From Todiramphus chloris collaris (taxonomy: Eukaryota > Chordata > Aves > Coraciiformes > Alcedinidae): a DNA stretch of 64,000 nucleotides. Made by a program: the position numbers and the translations under genes. Every line of letters begins with the position of its first letter. The stretch's first letter is position 1. A model generated the notes under the pieces. The model was not told the origin of the DNA, did no database searches, and saw only the letters and a list, made by a program, of their open reading frames with translations. Below, one piece after another: positions 52,029 through 64,000 of the stretch. The stretch spans positions 8,710,023-8,774,022 of the forward strand of contig JANVCC010000040.1 of NCBI GenBank assembly GCA_025345505.1, given 5' to 3'.

Positions 52029-54184
52029 GTATTTGCAGAATTGCATCAGAGAAGACTCCTTCTGCCAGGACTAAAGGAACAGCAACAAGCAGCCTCTGAA
52101 AGAGCATCATGTCTTGGTCCAGAGCAATTTCTCATTAATTCACAGAATCTCAAATGCGACAATACAACAACGCAGCCTTTACCCCGTAAAAAGTGCCCAG
52201 GACTCTTTGTTTTTCCCTTTATCTGTCGATTGAGTGCAAAGCCTCTATTTCAGCTGTTCTCACAATTCATGCCATGCCAGGTGAAGTATCTCGGAAACAC
52301 ATATACATTCACAGAGTTTAGCTGAGAAGCTGTCACAGAAGTATCCACAATGCACAGAGCAGTGGTTACATAGGCTTGGTTTTTCCCAGTTAGCATATAA
52401 AATTGGTAGAGGATTGCCTGGGATTTTGAATTTACTGACACCACTGAAAAAAGCAAAAGCATCTCCACTTCAACATGAAAACTAAATGGGATTTGAAAGG
52501 AAGCTCAGGAATTTGCTGAATTGCATGGTTATTTGAGCAGAGTTCAAAAATTGTATTTCCCAGCTCCCTCAGAGTTTAACAGAGGGCTACTCTAATCAGA
52601 GGAAAGCATAGACCTCTTTGTCCTGGATTGTTTATTTGTGGCCAAAACACCCGGGCAACACAGCACTGGAAAGAACATCGAAGACAGAAAACCATTTTTT
52701 TGAGGACAATAATAAATGAAAAGATAAATGTTCTCATAACACATGCAGAAATACCCTTTAACCTAACCACCTTAAGACCTGGGCAGGGATCACAGGGTAC
52801 AGAAGAGCCCATATCTACCTTATTCCTGATTTTCTGCACACTCCTTCAGACTGTGCAGAGGAAAAAGACCACACGAGCAACAGGACTGTCTTTAGGATAA
52901 ACAGTGCTTCGTAACATAACACTGCTCACCTTGTGCTTCAAGCCACATAAACTGTGCAGCTGCAACAGGCACAGTAGAAAGTTCTCTGTGCTTTGCCTTC
53001 CGAGAGACAAAGTTTCTTATTTTGGACTTGGTTATGCACTAACAGCTTCAGAGAGTTTATGGATTATAGGATTTGAGTCTCACTGGCTCAGGTTGCAGTC
53101 TCAGGGAATATCTACCTTTTGGAGAATACAGTAGCCAGATGTGCCCTAGTCAAATGAGTGATCTACAAACATACTTGGCATTGGGCAAATTCTAGCTCTC
53201 CAACAGTCCTCTGGACTCTCCCTGTTGCTATTTGTGAGAATAAAGTCACTAATACTGATAGCCTCACACCAGATATACTGCTACAGTTTGGAAACCCCCT
53301 GCAGCAAAATTAATCAAGTAATGAAATAGGAATGAACATTGAAAACCTACTACTGGAGTAAGGAAGTAGTAATGGCTCTGTAAAACATTCTTACTGTAGA
53401 AAACTCCATCAGAACAATCACAACCCATGAAACCTATCAAACATTTGAATACTCCATCAAAAATCCTGACCGGTTGGATCAGAAAAATCCAAGACACTTA
53501 GCAATGGTGCTGTCATGTCTTATACAAACACATTCAATTTAACACAAACAGCAACCCCTAAATCACACAAGCTTCAAAGTAGCTTTCGAACCATGACTTC
53601 AAATTAGCTCTCCCAGTGTTTTATTAAGGGAGAGGGTCCATATTTGTCCAAACTACAAACAAGGAAAATGTGAATTGCCCCAGGATTCACCCACCTTATT
53701 TCCTTAACTGTCCCTTACAAAACTGAAGCTAAAACTTCATGCAGAATTTAATCCAACTCTTCATCTAACTGAGGAAAGGGCAGGTCTCAATGTTTGCTAA
53801 ACCTCTGCCGAGTATCTTCTTCACCATCAGGAAAGCACAAACCACAGACAGGGAAAGCTGTGCAACAGCACCTCCAATTTAGAGGAGAGGCAAGCCAGTT
53901 CATAACTGGATTATGAAAAACCAAACCATGTTGCACTAAATACTCAACACTTGAACACTAACAAATATTTGTTAATCATGATTCTGAATACAGACTCCTG
54001 GAAATTAAACATAGCAGCCCACGCATTTAACTAATAGTGTCTTGTTATTTCGGTCATTATTATTTTTTCCCCATTTGAAAACTGTTGAAAAACTATTTCT
54101 CTTGCAAATCCCTTAATTTCAATTTGTTACATGATGTCGTGACAACAGGAGGTGATTTTTTCCAAACAAAAAGAGACATGATCA

Positions 54185-54490
54185 TGGACTTAATTAGTTT
54201 GCAATGATTTAATTAAAATTTGCAGAACAACAATGTATACCTAATTAAAGCATAATAATTACACCAATGTACCTTTCCATCTTTGATGGGACCATTAGTC
54301 ATTGAGGTGGTATGTTTCGTAATTTAAGATCATCCTTATTTTCAGTTTCTAATTAGTTAAGTGCAGCCATCGTCATGTTCAGGTAATTGCTTTATTAACT
54401 AGCTTAATTAAACTTCCTGTAAAACCAACAGCTAGAGTTATTCTTCTTAATGTTTTCCTGACAAAAACATTAACTAATTACATAGTACTC
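54185..54490. promoter_or_regulatory. Dense homeodomain-type TAATTA cluster (candidate conserved noncoding element)
   Basis: Within about 300 bp there are at least eight TAATTA/TAATTG/TTAATTAA-type motifs: 54191 (TAATTAG), about 54208 (TTTAATTAAAA), 54241 (CTAATTAAAG), 54254 (ATAATTAC), 54350 (CTAATTAG), 54383 (TAATTG), 54404 (TTAATTAA) and 54475 (TAATTA). They are interspersed with non-AT sequence such as AGTGCAGCCATCGTCATG. The pattern resembles enhancers of developmental genes. There is no coding frame or repeat signature here. Function is inferred. Confidence 0.4.
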
Positions 54491-57400
54491 TTTATATGTC
54501 TTTCTCACCTCATAAGCTTATTTTGTTAGTACTTTAAAGAGCTTTGAAAACTCTGACTGCAATATATTATGGAAGTGCTTTGTATTGTCAGAGAATTAAC
54601 GAGAGCTGTTATACCCAGGAAGCAGCCATTTATCTTTACAAAGCTTTATAATATGGGAGAGAGCATGCACATTTAAAAATATTTGTATTTTACGCAATAA
54701 CTAAAGACTCAGTGAAATTTCTGACAAATCTAAAGCTATTGAGTTCAAAGTTAACAAGAAATGGTGAGTTTAAGTTTTCAGAAATATAATCATCATGAAA
54801 GTCCAAAAAATGCTAGGAACAGTTGCTGGAAGCAGGGTACAAGGACTGAGTAGATACATGCCACATCTGTGTTCAAGTTCTGCATGTACAAGCACTGAAT
54901 TAGCGCTGCAAATAACGAACCTCACCACTGAGAAGATTTAGTTTGTCACCTGGAAAACAAAACAACAACAAAAAATCCACCACACACCACAGCCAAATAT
55001 CTTTATCCCCTTCACTTTGGTAAAGCAGGTGAAAGAACAGATATCAACAATGGAGACAAGTTTTGAAGACACTTCAGAAAAAGAACCAGAAAGGTTTGGT
55101 GCCTAAAACTAGTGGTGAGATTTTTCAATCAGTACAACTCCCACTCATGAAATCAACTTTAGATCCATTAAAGTACTCAGTACCTTGTGTCTGCTAATGC
55201 AACAGTTTATGAACTTTATGACACGTTCAAATCCCTTGTAACACCAGATGTGGACATGTCCTCATAATTTTCAACATTTTCCCATTTATTTGTGTTGGAA
55301 TCGACACCTTTGAATATTTTACAATGGAAGATGAGAGAGATCAAAAGATTCCTTTGACTAGCCCTCAAATTAGTTGAGATGCTAAAGGCTTCCACGTATT
55401 CAGTGGAACTGAGAGACCAAGTTAAAAATCCTGAGCCTCTACCTAAATTGACCAATAAGCTTAACCATGGTGGTTTGTAGTTTACTTTTTTACCGTTCTA
55501 TGACACTTGTGCTATTGAGTGCTTTAGACTGAATCACTCTCCCCAGTTTTATGAAGAAATCCTTGCCTCTAGGTCTATAATGTCTTTCTTTAGGAAGAAA
55601 ATATCACTAAAGAAAACTAGTTTTGAGGGAAAGCCATTCAGCTAGAAAACCTCAAGAAACTCTGCCACAGTGACTTCCTGAGGATGCTTGGACCTGCTGT
55701 TAACCCAATACTTTAACCTTAGTGAGGATGATGACTCTTACACTTTTTTTACCTATTATCAGTCACTGAGCATCTCTAGAGACATCCAGGCATAACACCA
55801 CATTACAGTAATGGTTGTCAAGAATATGCCATGCAGTCTGTATTTCTGCAGGGCCTGTAACATTTCCTCTGCTGCTTAGCAATCAGCTACCTTCAGCAAG
55901 TCCTAATTTCTTACAGTTGAGGTGGATGGGCACAGTCACTTCCTAGAATCACCAGCACTATAATTAACACAAGCAAAATGCTTTAAAATGCAATCTCCAC
56001 CAACAGCCCTAGACTAAAAAGTGTAACAGTCTGAGGATCATCAAACAGCACAAACCAGCAAGATGATAATGCTTTTGCTATTTTGCTGCATAGCCTCTGT
56101 GAACTGAAGATTTTATTATCCAGCGATGAATAAGAAAACATTTAAGAAAACAACTTAAAATGCATTTTATGTTACTTTCCTGGAATTGAATACTTAAAGA
56201 TTTCTTGAAGTTTTTATAAAAAGAGAATAAATCAAAGTCCTCCACATTCCTCAAGCTCCACTGAACATGATTCCAGATCAAATCTTTATTTTGCTCTGAG
56301 GTGTGAAACTAAACTTTGAAAGGGTAGAAACTAAAAATGCCAAGCAATGGTATAAGGAATACTCAGGACCTGTTTAGAATGAAATTTCAACTGAAGTCAA
56401 AGTTGAAGTGAAAAAGGAATATTCTCCTTTCTTAAAGAGCAGTACTTTGATGAAGAAGACTATGTAAGCTCCATTATCAGCTTGCCTTATCTAAAGATGT
56501 GGATGACTCGACTTTTGTATAAGAATCCAAGAATCACAGTAGTTCAGCCCTGCAATTCCTCAGCCTAGTATCCTGCCAAGGCACGGACTCTTAGAAGCAA
56601 GAAAACTACAAAGGAGTAAAAGAACGAACAAATAAGAAAGAGAACAAAACAGTCCTGCTGAACTACTACACCAATCATCCCAGCTTCTGGTCATCACTGG
56701 CTTAGGGACTCAACGTGGCAGAGGTTTACCGGCCTGCAGTGGATCCACTCTCCACTGATTCATATAATTCCCATTTATATCTTTGACTTGCACAATACTG
56801 TGCTGCAGTGAAGTTCACAATTTTACTTTGAGGTGAAAGAAATAAAATACTTTCTTTGTTTTGAAACCCCTGAAAATTATAATTTCATGAGATCATTACA
56901 TGAATTAGAACATTCTTTTCCCAATAACAGTCATGGCTTCATGTAAAACATGCTGAAGTCAATTCTGTGCCTCTTTGCAGATTCCACACCTCTGACAACC
57001 ATTACTGCCCTTCTCTGAGCATTTCCTAGCTCTACCGTGTCAGTGTTGAGATGAAGCGAGGATAACCAAAGGCAATGAGAAGTCCAGGCAATTACAGAGA
57101 AACATAACAATGTGTTGTGCTTGTTCTCAATTCCTTTTCTAATGCTTTATTTGCATTTGTGCCTGGCAGTGATCATTACAATGTCTTCTGAGAAAAGTCA
57201 GGATTATTTTGAGATCAAGTGGCTAAATGAGAGCCTACAATGTACATATTTGGTTGTTTTTCCTCTCAATGTGAATTACTGTGCATTTACTGACACAAAA
57301 ATTTAATCTGCATTTTATCAGTCATACTTATGTTGTATCCTTTCCTTTACATTCAGTTTTACCTAGCTATCCCCAGTATAAGCACTGCTAACAGCATTGA

Positions 57401-58545
57401 ATGGCAGCCCCTGGTCACCGGTGAAACACTTTGATGCTGCTCTGCCAGCCCATGAACTCTAAACCCAAGCCCTGCCTCCCACCTAAGCCCCTGCTGCGCT
57501 GGTAGGGAACTGAGCCAGGAGGGGTGAAAATGCTGGAGTGTACGTGTATCCTGCCTGTCTGCACGTGTAGATGGCCAGACACAATTTCAAAAGACTTTTT
57601 CCCCTGAAATATAGTGGCTACTCTCCATCTTTTGTTTAGCAGCTTAGCAAGAATCCTTTCATTTCCCAGCATATCATGACATGTTCACCAAACAGCCGAT
57701 GCAGAGCCAAACATAAATATGTACATACAAATGCAAAGCAGCGTGGTATTTGTCCGCCTTTTGGCATTTGCAGACAACACTAGACCACTGCAGTGCCAGA
57801 AAGACTTGCCAACAGCAGTGCACATAAAAGAACATTATCAAAGAAAACCTTTGATTTTAGTGACTTAAGAGCAAAACAGAGGGGTCACGTTATCTGGTGA
57901 AAACCAACGGTGAGTTTGAGGGAAGCAGTTGTATTCTGTTCATAAAAGATACCAGAAACCTGTGATCATTACTCAAAAATGTTGTTTGTTAGGACATTAA
58001 AATATACCGTTTAGTTTTAATGCTCTGCCTAATTATTTTCACCTCATTTATAAAGTTCCACCCCTACCCAAAAGACAATCAGTGAGGTAAAGCTTTTAGA
58101 AGAAACTGTAGAGTCAATGATGTTCTACAGGTCGCTGCAGATTTACAGTGTGCTGTATACACTAAAGAAAAAGAGTCCCCCTGTAAGCATCTCCTTGATA
58201 CTGCATAAAGGTTAAACGGACACATTCTCTCACTAGGACTGGATGTTACAGAAACATTTTCAATTAGCATGACATGGAGGAGCCCTCAAAAAAAAAAAAT
58301 GATTACAAAAAGCAATTATGAATCTGCTATGCGCTGAGCAGTCACTCCTGTGTCATAGTACTCCCAAAGCACTGAAACCCTGCCTTCCCTGGGCAGGGGG
58401 ACAGGGACAACATCTGAGGAAAACCTGCTGCACCCAAGGGACCAACAAGACACTGCAACTTTTAGTTGCTAGGATGGGAGCAATTGATAGTCAAACACAT
58501 AAATGATAAAAGTTGCTTCGGAATAAATACCTTGAAAGCCTCCTT

Positions 58546-58558
58546 AAAAAAAAAAAAA
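58546..58558. repeat. Poly(A) run
   Basis: Thirteen consecutive A. A similar twelve-base run lies at 58288-58299. Confidence 0.93.
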
Positions 58559-60026
58559 TTATCCCACTCAGAGGCAACCTCAGGGAGGTATATCTTTGAT
58601 AGTCAAGCATGTCAGCAACAGGAATTGTTAGATGCCTTCATTATAGCTGTCAGGCTTATATTGTAGTCACAATAGTTAGGCAAATTTATGACATTGGCAG
58701 AATTTCCAATGAAAAACATTTGGATCTTATGGTAAGAAATATAGAAAGTCAAAAAAAAGGCTCCAAGCTAACAGATGCAGGTAAGATGCACAGAAGTGAG
58801 TTCAGTACGCTAACACAATATGCAATGAAAGCTGTTTACTACAGATTTTGTACACTCTCCAGAGTTCACACAGAAAAAGTTGCTTTCAAAATAAACCCAA
58901 TTTTAATCCTACAGAACCAATGCTAAATTACTGCATTACATAGTTTTAGACATTATTAATGAGTAGATTAAGATGTAACTTGGAGCCCTTTTTCCATTGT
59001 CTGTGTGTGAAAGGATGAGAGAGTTTCTGCTGATTTGCCCCTTTGGCTGCACAAATCCTTCAGCCAGAATACAAGAGAGGCTTAAGTGAATTAGCCATGG
59101 CAGCATTTTAATATTTGTGTCCATAAATGGATGAAGAATTTAAGCTGCCCAGCTGAGAAGATAATAAGCTGCAATATCATCATGACTGTTACATCACAGG
59201 ATAGTGGGGGTTTTTCCCCCCTCCATCACTTTATTTTTCTGGAGTTTGAGGGAGTTATTTTTGCAGGTAAAGGGCAGTCTCACTGCCTGTCAAACCTTAC
59301 CTTGCACACAGGAAGAGAAGGATATCTTAGGGGTATTCCTAAACAACTTCTAGTGCCTGAAGTGCTGTTTTATCCCAAACATAGAAGGCTTTATTTGATA
59401 ACGGAAGGTATGGACTACTGAATGGATGTGAAGCAAGTTTCTTTTATTGAGTCAAGCCCTAAGGTGATCATACATTCAATATAAGTCAATTTATCCCCAC
59501 TGGGTTATGGGATTTTTTTTTATGGTACCATATATGCTGCATCTGGCACACAAGCCTATTAAAACTGTGGTTTAAATGAATCATAATATGTTACCCATGC
59601 ACTTGGGGGGAGGGGCAGGGAAATGAAAAAGTCTACCACAGAACAATGATACTGCAAGGATATTTTACCATTTGGATAACAAATCTTAAAAAAGAACTAT
59701 CCTCAAATCCTCCTGTCTGAACAAGCCAATCTCAAACAATTTTTTTTCTGTTGCATCTTCAATATTGAAAGTGTTCTACTTCATTAGCAAGAATGAGCTA
59801 TTTAGAGAAACATGAATCATGAAAGACATAAGATTCTGATTTGTCATTCCAATTTGCTGCTGTTAAATATGTAAAACTCTACATTTATCAGTACTTTTTT
59901 TTACATAAAAATATTCCAAAACTGAAGTAGACTCTAATACTGCCTGTTAATTAAACTTATTTCATTGCCATACTACAGCCTGGACAACTACTGCTGACAG
60001 GATTTCAGGTAACAAGCAGACCTTAC

Positions 60027-60159
60027 CTTGGTAGTGTATGTATGTCCATCAGACCCACAGACAGGGCTGGCATGTGTCATGGGGCAGGGTTTGCATTTGA
60101 CTATGTTAGCTGGTCCAGTCCAGTGCTTCTGGGCCACGTTTCCTTTCTTTTGTCGAAGG
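60027..60159 (-). CDS. SPOCK1: SPOCK1 (testican-1) internal coding exon: linker and first half of the Kazal/follistatin-like domain
   Basis: Testican-1 is a secreted extracellular-matrix proteoglycan of the SPARC/BM-40 family. Its usual order is N-terminal region, Kazal-like domain, EF-hand EC domain, thyroglobulin type-1 domain, acidic GAG-bearing tail. Read on the minus strand, the exon is one base followed by 44 codons. It begins LRQKKGNVAQKHW and contains VKCKPCP and then PVCGSDGHTYTTK. The C-G-S-D-G-H-x-Y segment is the hallmark of Kazal modules, and cysteines fall at residues 22, 25 and 34. The QKKGNVAQKHW linker and VKCKPCP match testican-1 as I recall it, rather than testican-2 or -3. 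The acceptor is a pyrimidine-rich tract ending TTTTACAG and the donor is AAG|GTAAGG, so it starts after a phase-2 intron and ends at phase 0. The next exon supplies the fourth Kazal cysteine. The residues between the second and third cysteines (MTHASPV) differ from my memory of the human protein. The gene call is from recall of family sequences, not a search. Confidence 0.95.
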
Positions 60160-63100
60160 CTGTAAAAGAAGAGACAACCGGGGTTGGTTTTTTAAACATC
60201 CTTGTATAAAACAGAAGAACGAACACTTCTCTGAATAACGCAAAACTGGATTTTTAACAGTATTAATTTAAAGCAAGTAAATCAAATATAGCTCCTAACA
60301 ATGCTTCTATAACTTGGCACATTACAGCAGGCAATCCATAAAGACATAAATCGGTAGGCAGTCCTAGAGCTACAATACTTGACAGCTTCATTTTGATTTA
60401 TAACTACAGAAGACTTCACTTAAGAACACAGCATTTTGTTGAACTGCACAGCATTCCAGGTCAAGCAGGCGAGTAAAGGCTACAGCAGGTTGCATTTAGA
60501 GACGTTTGCACCAGACCTTTGCTGCCAAGTTAGTGTTAAGGTAGTGACAATTCTGAAATAAAATCCTTTGGAAAATACTGCAATGTATATTAAGCTCATT
60601 AATAGGCATAAAATCACCAAACAACCTTGGCATTGTATGTGCAGTAGCCCTCTCCACATGCCAGCTACTGAACAGTTACTATTTTTAATGTTCCTGGGGG
60701 AACGTGATTGATCTATAAAGTGACAGAGCATCTCCAAATCTACAAGTGCATTTGCGTCAGGGGAGTGACTGCAGTTGTCCTCAAGTCATGGACCACTCAA
60801 GTATTGTATTAAAAATATCTGTGAAAAGATATCTGCTCTAAAAACCAACTTCAAAACACATGCAATTGATCGTGATTAATAGCTCATTTTCATGCCATAA
60901 TGAACTACTTGACTGATACATTAAGTAATTATCACCAGCCTACTGTTGTAAGCTGCTTAAAAGTTTGCTGTAGAAACCACAAGCCAATGTTACAACGTAG
61001 GTTCATTTTGTCCACGTGTACTTGTCTTACCTTGTAAATGCTTTCAAGTGAAAGGCATCACATCAGCTTTGCTGCACAACGTTAAGAAAAATAACTGCCA
61101 TCTGTTCTCATACCACAGTAAAAAAAAGATATGATGTAACAGTTCAGCTAGAAATACATTTCAATAAGCTGCTGAACAACTTTATCACAGTTTTAGAAAA
61201 ATATATACAGATATTTTTTAAAGCAATTTCACTACAGCTTGCAATTTACTACACAATACTGGCTCTGATGTAATGACACATTCAGCTGCTAAAATAATAA
61301 AAGTTCTATTCTTTCATCTCAGTTCTACTTTTCTTCAACTCTAACCTTTGTCAGTGATGAATAGGACTATTAAGAAGCTTGTGTCCACAGAAGGAATCCA
61401 ATCATGATATCATAACCTATGAAAATAGCAGCCTAGTATTTAAGACTAAATCCCCCTGTTATTTTGAAGAAGTTTTCTTAATGCACAGAGCAGCTTTCCC
61501 TCCTTCCAATGCTTTCTGCCTTGCAGAGTTGCCATTACACCAAATGCTATCTGCTGCAGATGGGTGGTTGCTTGGCTCTGAACCCCCAAATACAACTCTG
61601 CAGATGTGATCTCTTAGGCTACACAAGCCACTTATTTTGAGTAACTGACTTTTCTGTAGCCCTCTCGCCTCCACCACTGCTTTGTTACTAAAAATGTGCT
61701 TATCTTATTTTCTCAAGCTGTTTCAATCACAGTCATTTCTTTTGTCTTTTCAGCTTGACAAAAAAAAATTCCTCATTCACTTTACTCAGAGCCAAAGACA
61801 CATTTGGGTGTAGTAGTGGAGATGCTGATGAGCAGAGACTGCAAAGAGATGCAAAGGGTGCTGCGCTTCTCCTTGGACACCACAGAAGTCTGGATCATGG
61901 CACAAAGCAGCTATTTTACCTTTTCACAGGCTTTGATTTCCACAATCTCAAAAGACAGACCCTTGCCTATATGTCAAATTGTTAAGAAAAAAGTTTTAGG
62001 ATTATTTACGGAAAAACATCTAAGAAATGCTAAACTTGAAGTGTATGATTTAGTGCCATCGTCATCAAAGCCATTAGCTGCAAAGCACACAGGATGGAGA
62101 TGAGCGACTCAACTAATGAGCACCTCATCAAAATGAAATGTACTTGGAAGTTCTTTGCTAGACTGCTGCCTAACAAATCACAGGATCTTGTGGCTCTAAG
62201 AGGCATGTATAAAATACATTGTACAGCATTTGTGGACCAAATGACATTCAGGTATTTTACACTGTAATCTGAAAAGAAAAGCCTACTCTGGACATGGCTG
62301 CTTGTCCCTCTGCATAGCCTTACACCTGCCCTCCTCTTAACTTCTTTAATCCTGCCTTGGTCTCTTCAAGATTCATATTGTAAAGCCAGTTTCTATTAGA
62401 AGGTTTTTCTCGAGTAATGTTCTCCACTCTATACTCACTTCAAATACTGTTTTACTTTTATTTGTCCATTTCAAGCCATTTCAGTAGCTCATCAAGCCCA
62501 GTGGCCCTTTCCATCATTTTACTGAGAGTAAAAAGAACAAGCACAGCCTTAGGCCTAAGCTTTGGTTCTGCAGCAGCTGCCTGGAAGCCAAGGACAAGCC
62601 AAGTGTGCCAAAGCAGAGCCTCCCCCTTAGCCAGAGACTACACTGCTTTCACCTGAGCTTGATGTGCAGCATTCCACTCACAGATGCTGAAGGAAACATT
62701 ATCATCTCCCTCCCCCTTCATTCATCTTCAGGATCTTAGTTTGAGAATAAGAGGAAATTTATTCTTTCAAAGAGAGTGATATTTAATAACAAGAAGAATT
62801 CACAGTAGAGCACATCTCAAAGCATTTTATTCTTAAAAAAAAGTTAGCAATTTTAGTAGCACTTCATAGAATGCATGTAACAAGGGAGGGGATTACTGCA
62901 AGAAACCTGCAGTAATTCTAACTTCAGCATGCGTGATGAAATCGGCAGCACAGCCTAGCAACCATTCTGGTTGCAAAAAACACTGTGGGTTTCAAAAAGG
63001 AATATATTCTTTTCAAGCTCCGGTTTTGTCAGAAACTACAGCACAAAATGCTGCTGTATTTGGAGCGAGTCAAAACGAATTTTTGAAAGCCTGTCCAAGT

Positions 63101-64000
63101 AAGCAATAACTGGATGTTTTAATTGGATACCCATATTCCATGCCCACACCAAAAATACAGACAAGTACCCGTTTCCTAGAGAGGACATTTATTTTCCAAA
63201 AGTAAACATGTATTTTTCTGGAGTGAGATTTTTTTGAGAGGCTGGATAAGACTTTTGGAAGCTTTTCAATCCTATAACCTCTAACTGCACAACAAACATC
63301 CAAACAAACAAATTAAAACCTAGACAAGAATATTGGCTGCCATATGCAGCCAGCCAGCAAATCCCTTCTCAATGGAGCTGCACATTCACATGCTCCGAGA
63401 ACACGCTTTGCTATGCTAATCATCTTGTTTTTGAATAAATATGTCAGGAGCAAGCCAGGCCAAAGCAAATTAGGCCTTTCTTTTTTCCCTGACAACTTAA
63501 CCAACTTTAATCCTGCTTTAAAACTCTGAGTTGAAGGGTTCTAATACAAATCATTCAAAAATAACAGCTGTGCAGAAAGAGGAAAGCAGGGGCTCCCCAT
63601 TGGGGTAAACATCTGCCACATTTATAAGGACAAGAGGGCCAAGTATTCTCAATATTCCAGAGACAGAGACATTAATGTCTTGTTTAAGTATCAAGAGTTA
63701 CAGGCAAACCTTGCCTGCTTTTGCTGTTCAGACCAGTGACCCACACACCAAAAGGTATAAGATTTAAGGAGTAGTTAAGTTTTAGAGAATTCATCCTTTT
63801 AACATGTTAGTGCATAAGGAAACTTTAGTGGTTTAAAACATTCCTACTGCACCACAGGAAGACCGTACACTGACTCAGCTTCATTACTCACTACACAGAC
63901 ACACTACTTACCACACGCTGCGAGAACGCAGGGAGGCTACAGCTGTTTGCTCGCAGAGGAACAGGGAGAATACAGCAGAGCTGCCAGGACCATACACAGT
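60160..64000 (-). other. SPOCK1: SPOCK1 intron, 3' part (upstream of the first Kazal exon)
   Basis: This is the acceptor-side end of the intron that precedes the first Kazal exon. The acceptor AG lies at 60160-60161 on the plus-strand coordinates, behind a pyrimidine-rich tract. I looked for the preceding testican exon (the HKVCVTQDYQ-type segment) and did not see it, so the intron continues past the window. No repeats longer than short A/T runs and no coding signal were seen. Open frames such as 61804-62103 (plus) and 62417-62656 (plus) show no recognisable domain and are probably chance. A possible cryptic exon near 63912 is described separately. Confidence 0.8.
63912..63942 (-). other. Possible cryptic or alternative exon with a strong splice donor
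   Basis: On the minus strand a consensus-strength donor GTGTG|GTAAGTAG follows 31 bases downstream of a moderate acceptor ending GCAAACAG, with a pyrimidine-rich run (TTCTCCCTGTTCCTCTG) upstream. The locale is slightly CpG-richer than the rest of the intron. It does not encode the testican segment expected upstream of the first Kazal exon, and 31 bases would break the frame if included. A longer exon using an acceptor beyond 64000 is also possible. Weak evidence. Confidence 0.15.

Larger units (their letters stand above)
23209..60026 (-). other. SPOCK1: SPOCK1 intron splitting the Kazal domain (36.8 kb)
   Basis: This phase-0 intron of 36,818 bp runs from the GTAAGG donor at 60021-60026 to the CTAG acceptor at 23209-23212 (plus-strand coordinates, minus-strand gene). 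It is bounded by two exons that are contiguous in testican-1. The sequence is mostly AT-rich unique DNA. Items recognised inside are two CR1 fragments in opposite orientation near 31-32 kb, homopolymer tracts (for example 35069-35120, 50919-50940, 52015-52028), a locally CpG-rich patch at 32460-32580, palindromes at 25312-25337, 29265-29276 and 44004-44017, and two TAAT-rich clusters near 50.8 and 54.3 kb. In 33-50 kb and 55-60 kb I see nothing beyond short A/T or G/C runs and chance frames. No second gene is supported. Confidence 0.9.

Noticed and set aside
1-64000. CRISPR arrays, prokaryotic operons, tRNA or rRNA genes, endogenous retroviral genes
   Set aside because: No regularly spaced repeats, no recognisable tRNA A/B boxes or rRNA segments, no LTR pair or gag/pol/env frame found by reading. 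The DNA is vertebrate intron.

Overview
This window is almost entirely intronic DNA from a vertebrate gene on the minus strand. It is very probably from a bird. The evidence for a bird is at least five fragments of CR1 LINE retrotransposons with the 3'-end sequences typical of avian genomes, an AT-rich background, sparse microsatellites, and no Alu, B1 or L1-type mammalian repeats that I could recognise.

Only two stretches are convincingly protein-coding. Both are internal exons of SPOCK1 (testican-1), a secreted proteoglycan of the SPARC/BM-40 family. The upstream exon (60027-60159, minus strand, 44 codons plus one base) encodes the linker and the first half of the follistatin/Kazal-like domain. 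The next exon (23094-23208, minus strand, 38 codons plus one base) encodes the second half of that domain and the start of the acidic, proline-poor linker. Both have canonical AG/GT splice sites. The phase-0 intron between them is 36,818 bp and cuts the Kazal module exactly before its fourth conserved cysteine. I did not find the calcium-binding exon expected below 23094 or the preceding exon expected above 60159, so both should lie outside the window.

Layout: 1-23093 is the beginning of the intron downstream of the second exon. It holds three CR1 fragments (8878-9302 plus, 18663-18915 minus, 20972-21200 minus) and some short tandem repeats. 23209-60026 is the intron that splits the Kazal domain. 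Its 27-33 kb part is GC-richer and holds two inverted CR1 copies (31075-31590 plus, 31950-32151 minus). Its later part holds two AT-rich clusters of homeodomain-type motifs (about 50.7-50.87 kb and 54.18-54.49 kb). 60160-64000 is the 3' part of the intron upstream of the first exon.

No second gene, RNA gene, CRISPR array, operon or viral gene was supported. The short open frames scattered across the window look like chance frames in intronic DNA, except one at 31069-31260 that is the decayed C-terminal end of a CR1 reverse-transcriptase polyprotein. The observations most worth following up are candidate intronic regulatory elements (TAAT clusters, a 27-base Sox-like palindrome, octamer pairs) and inverted CR1 pairs that could form double-stranded RNA or affect back-splicing. 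I see no evidence of an undescribed multi-gene system here.
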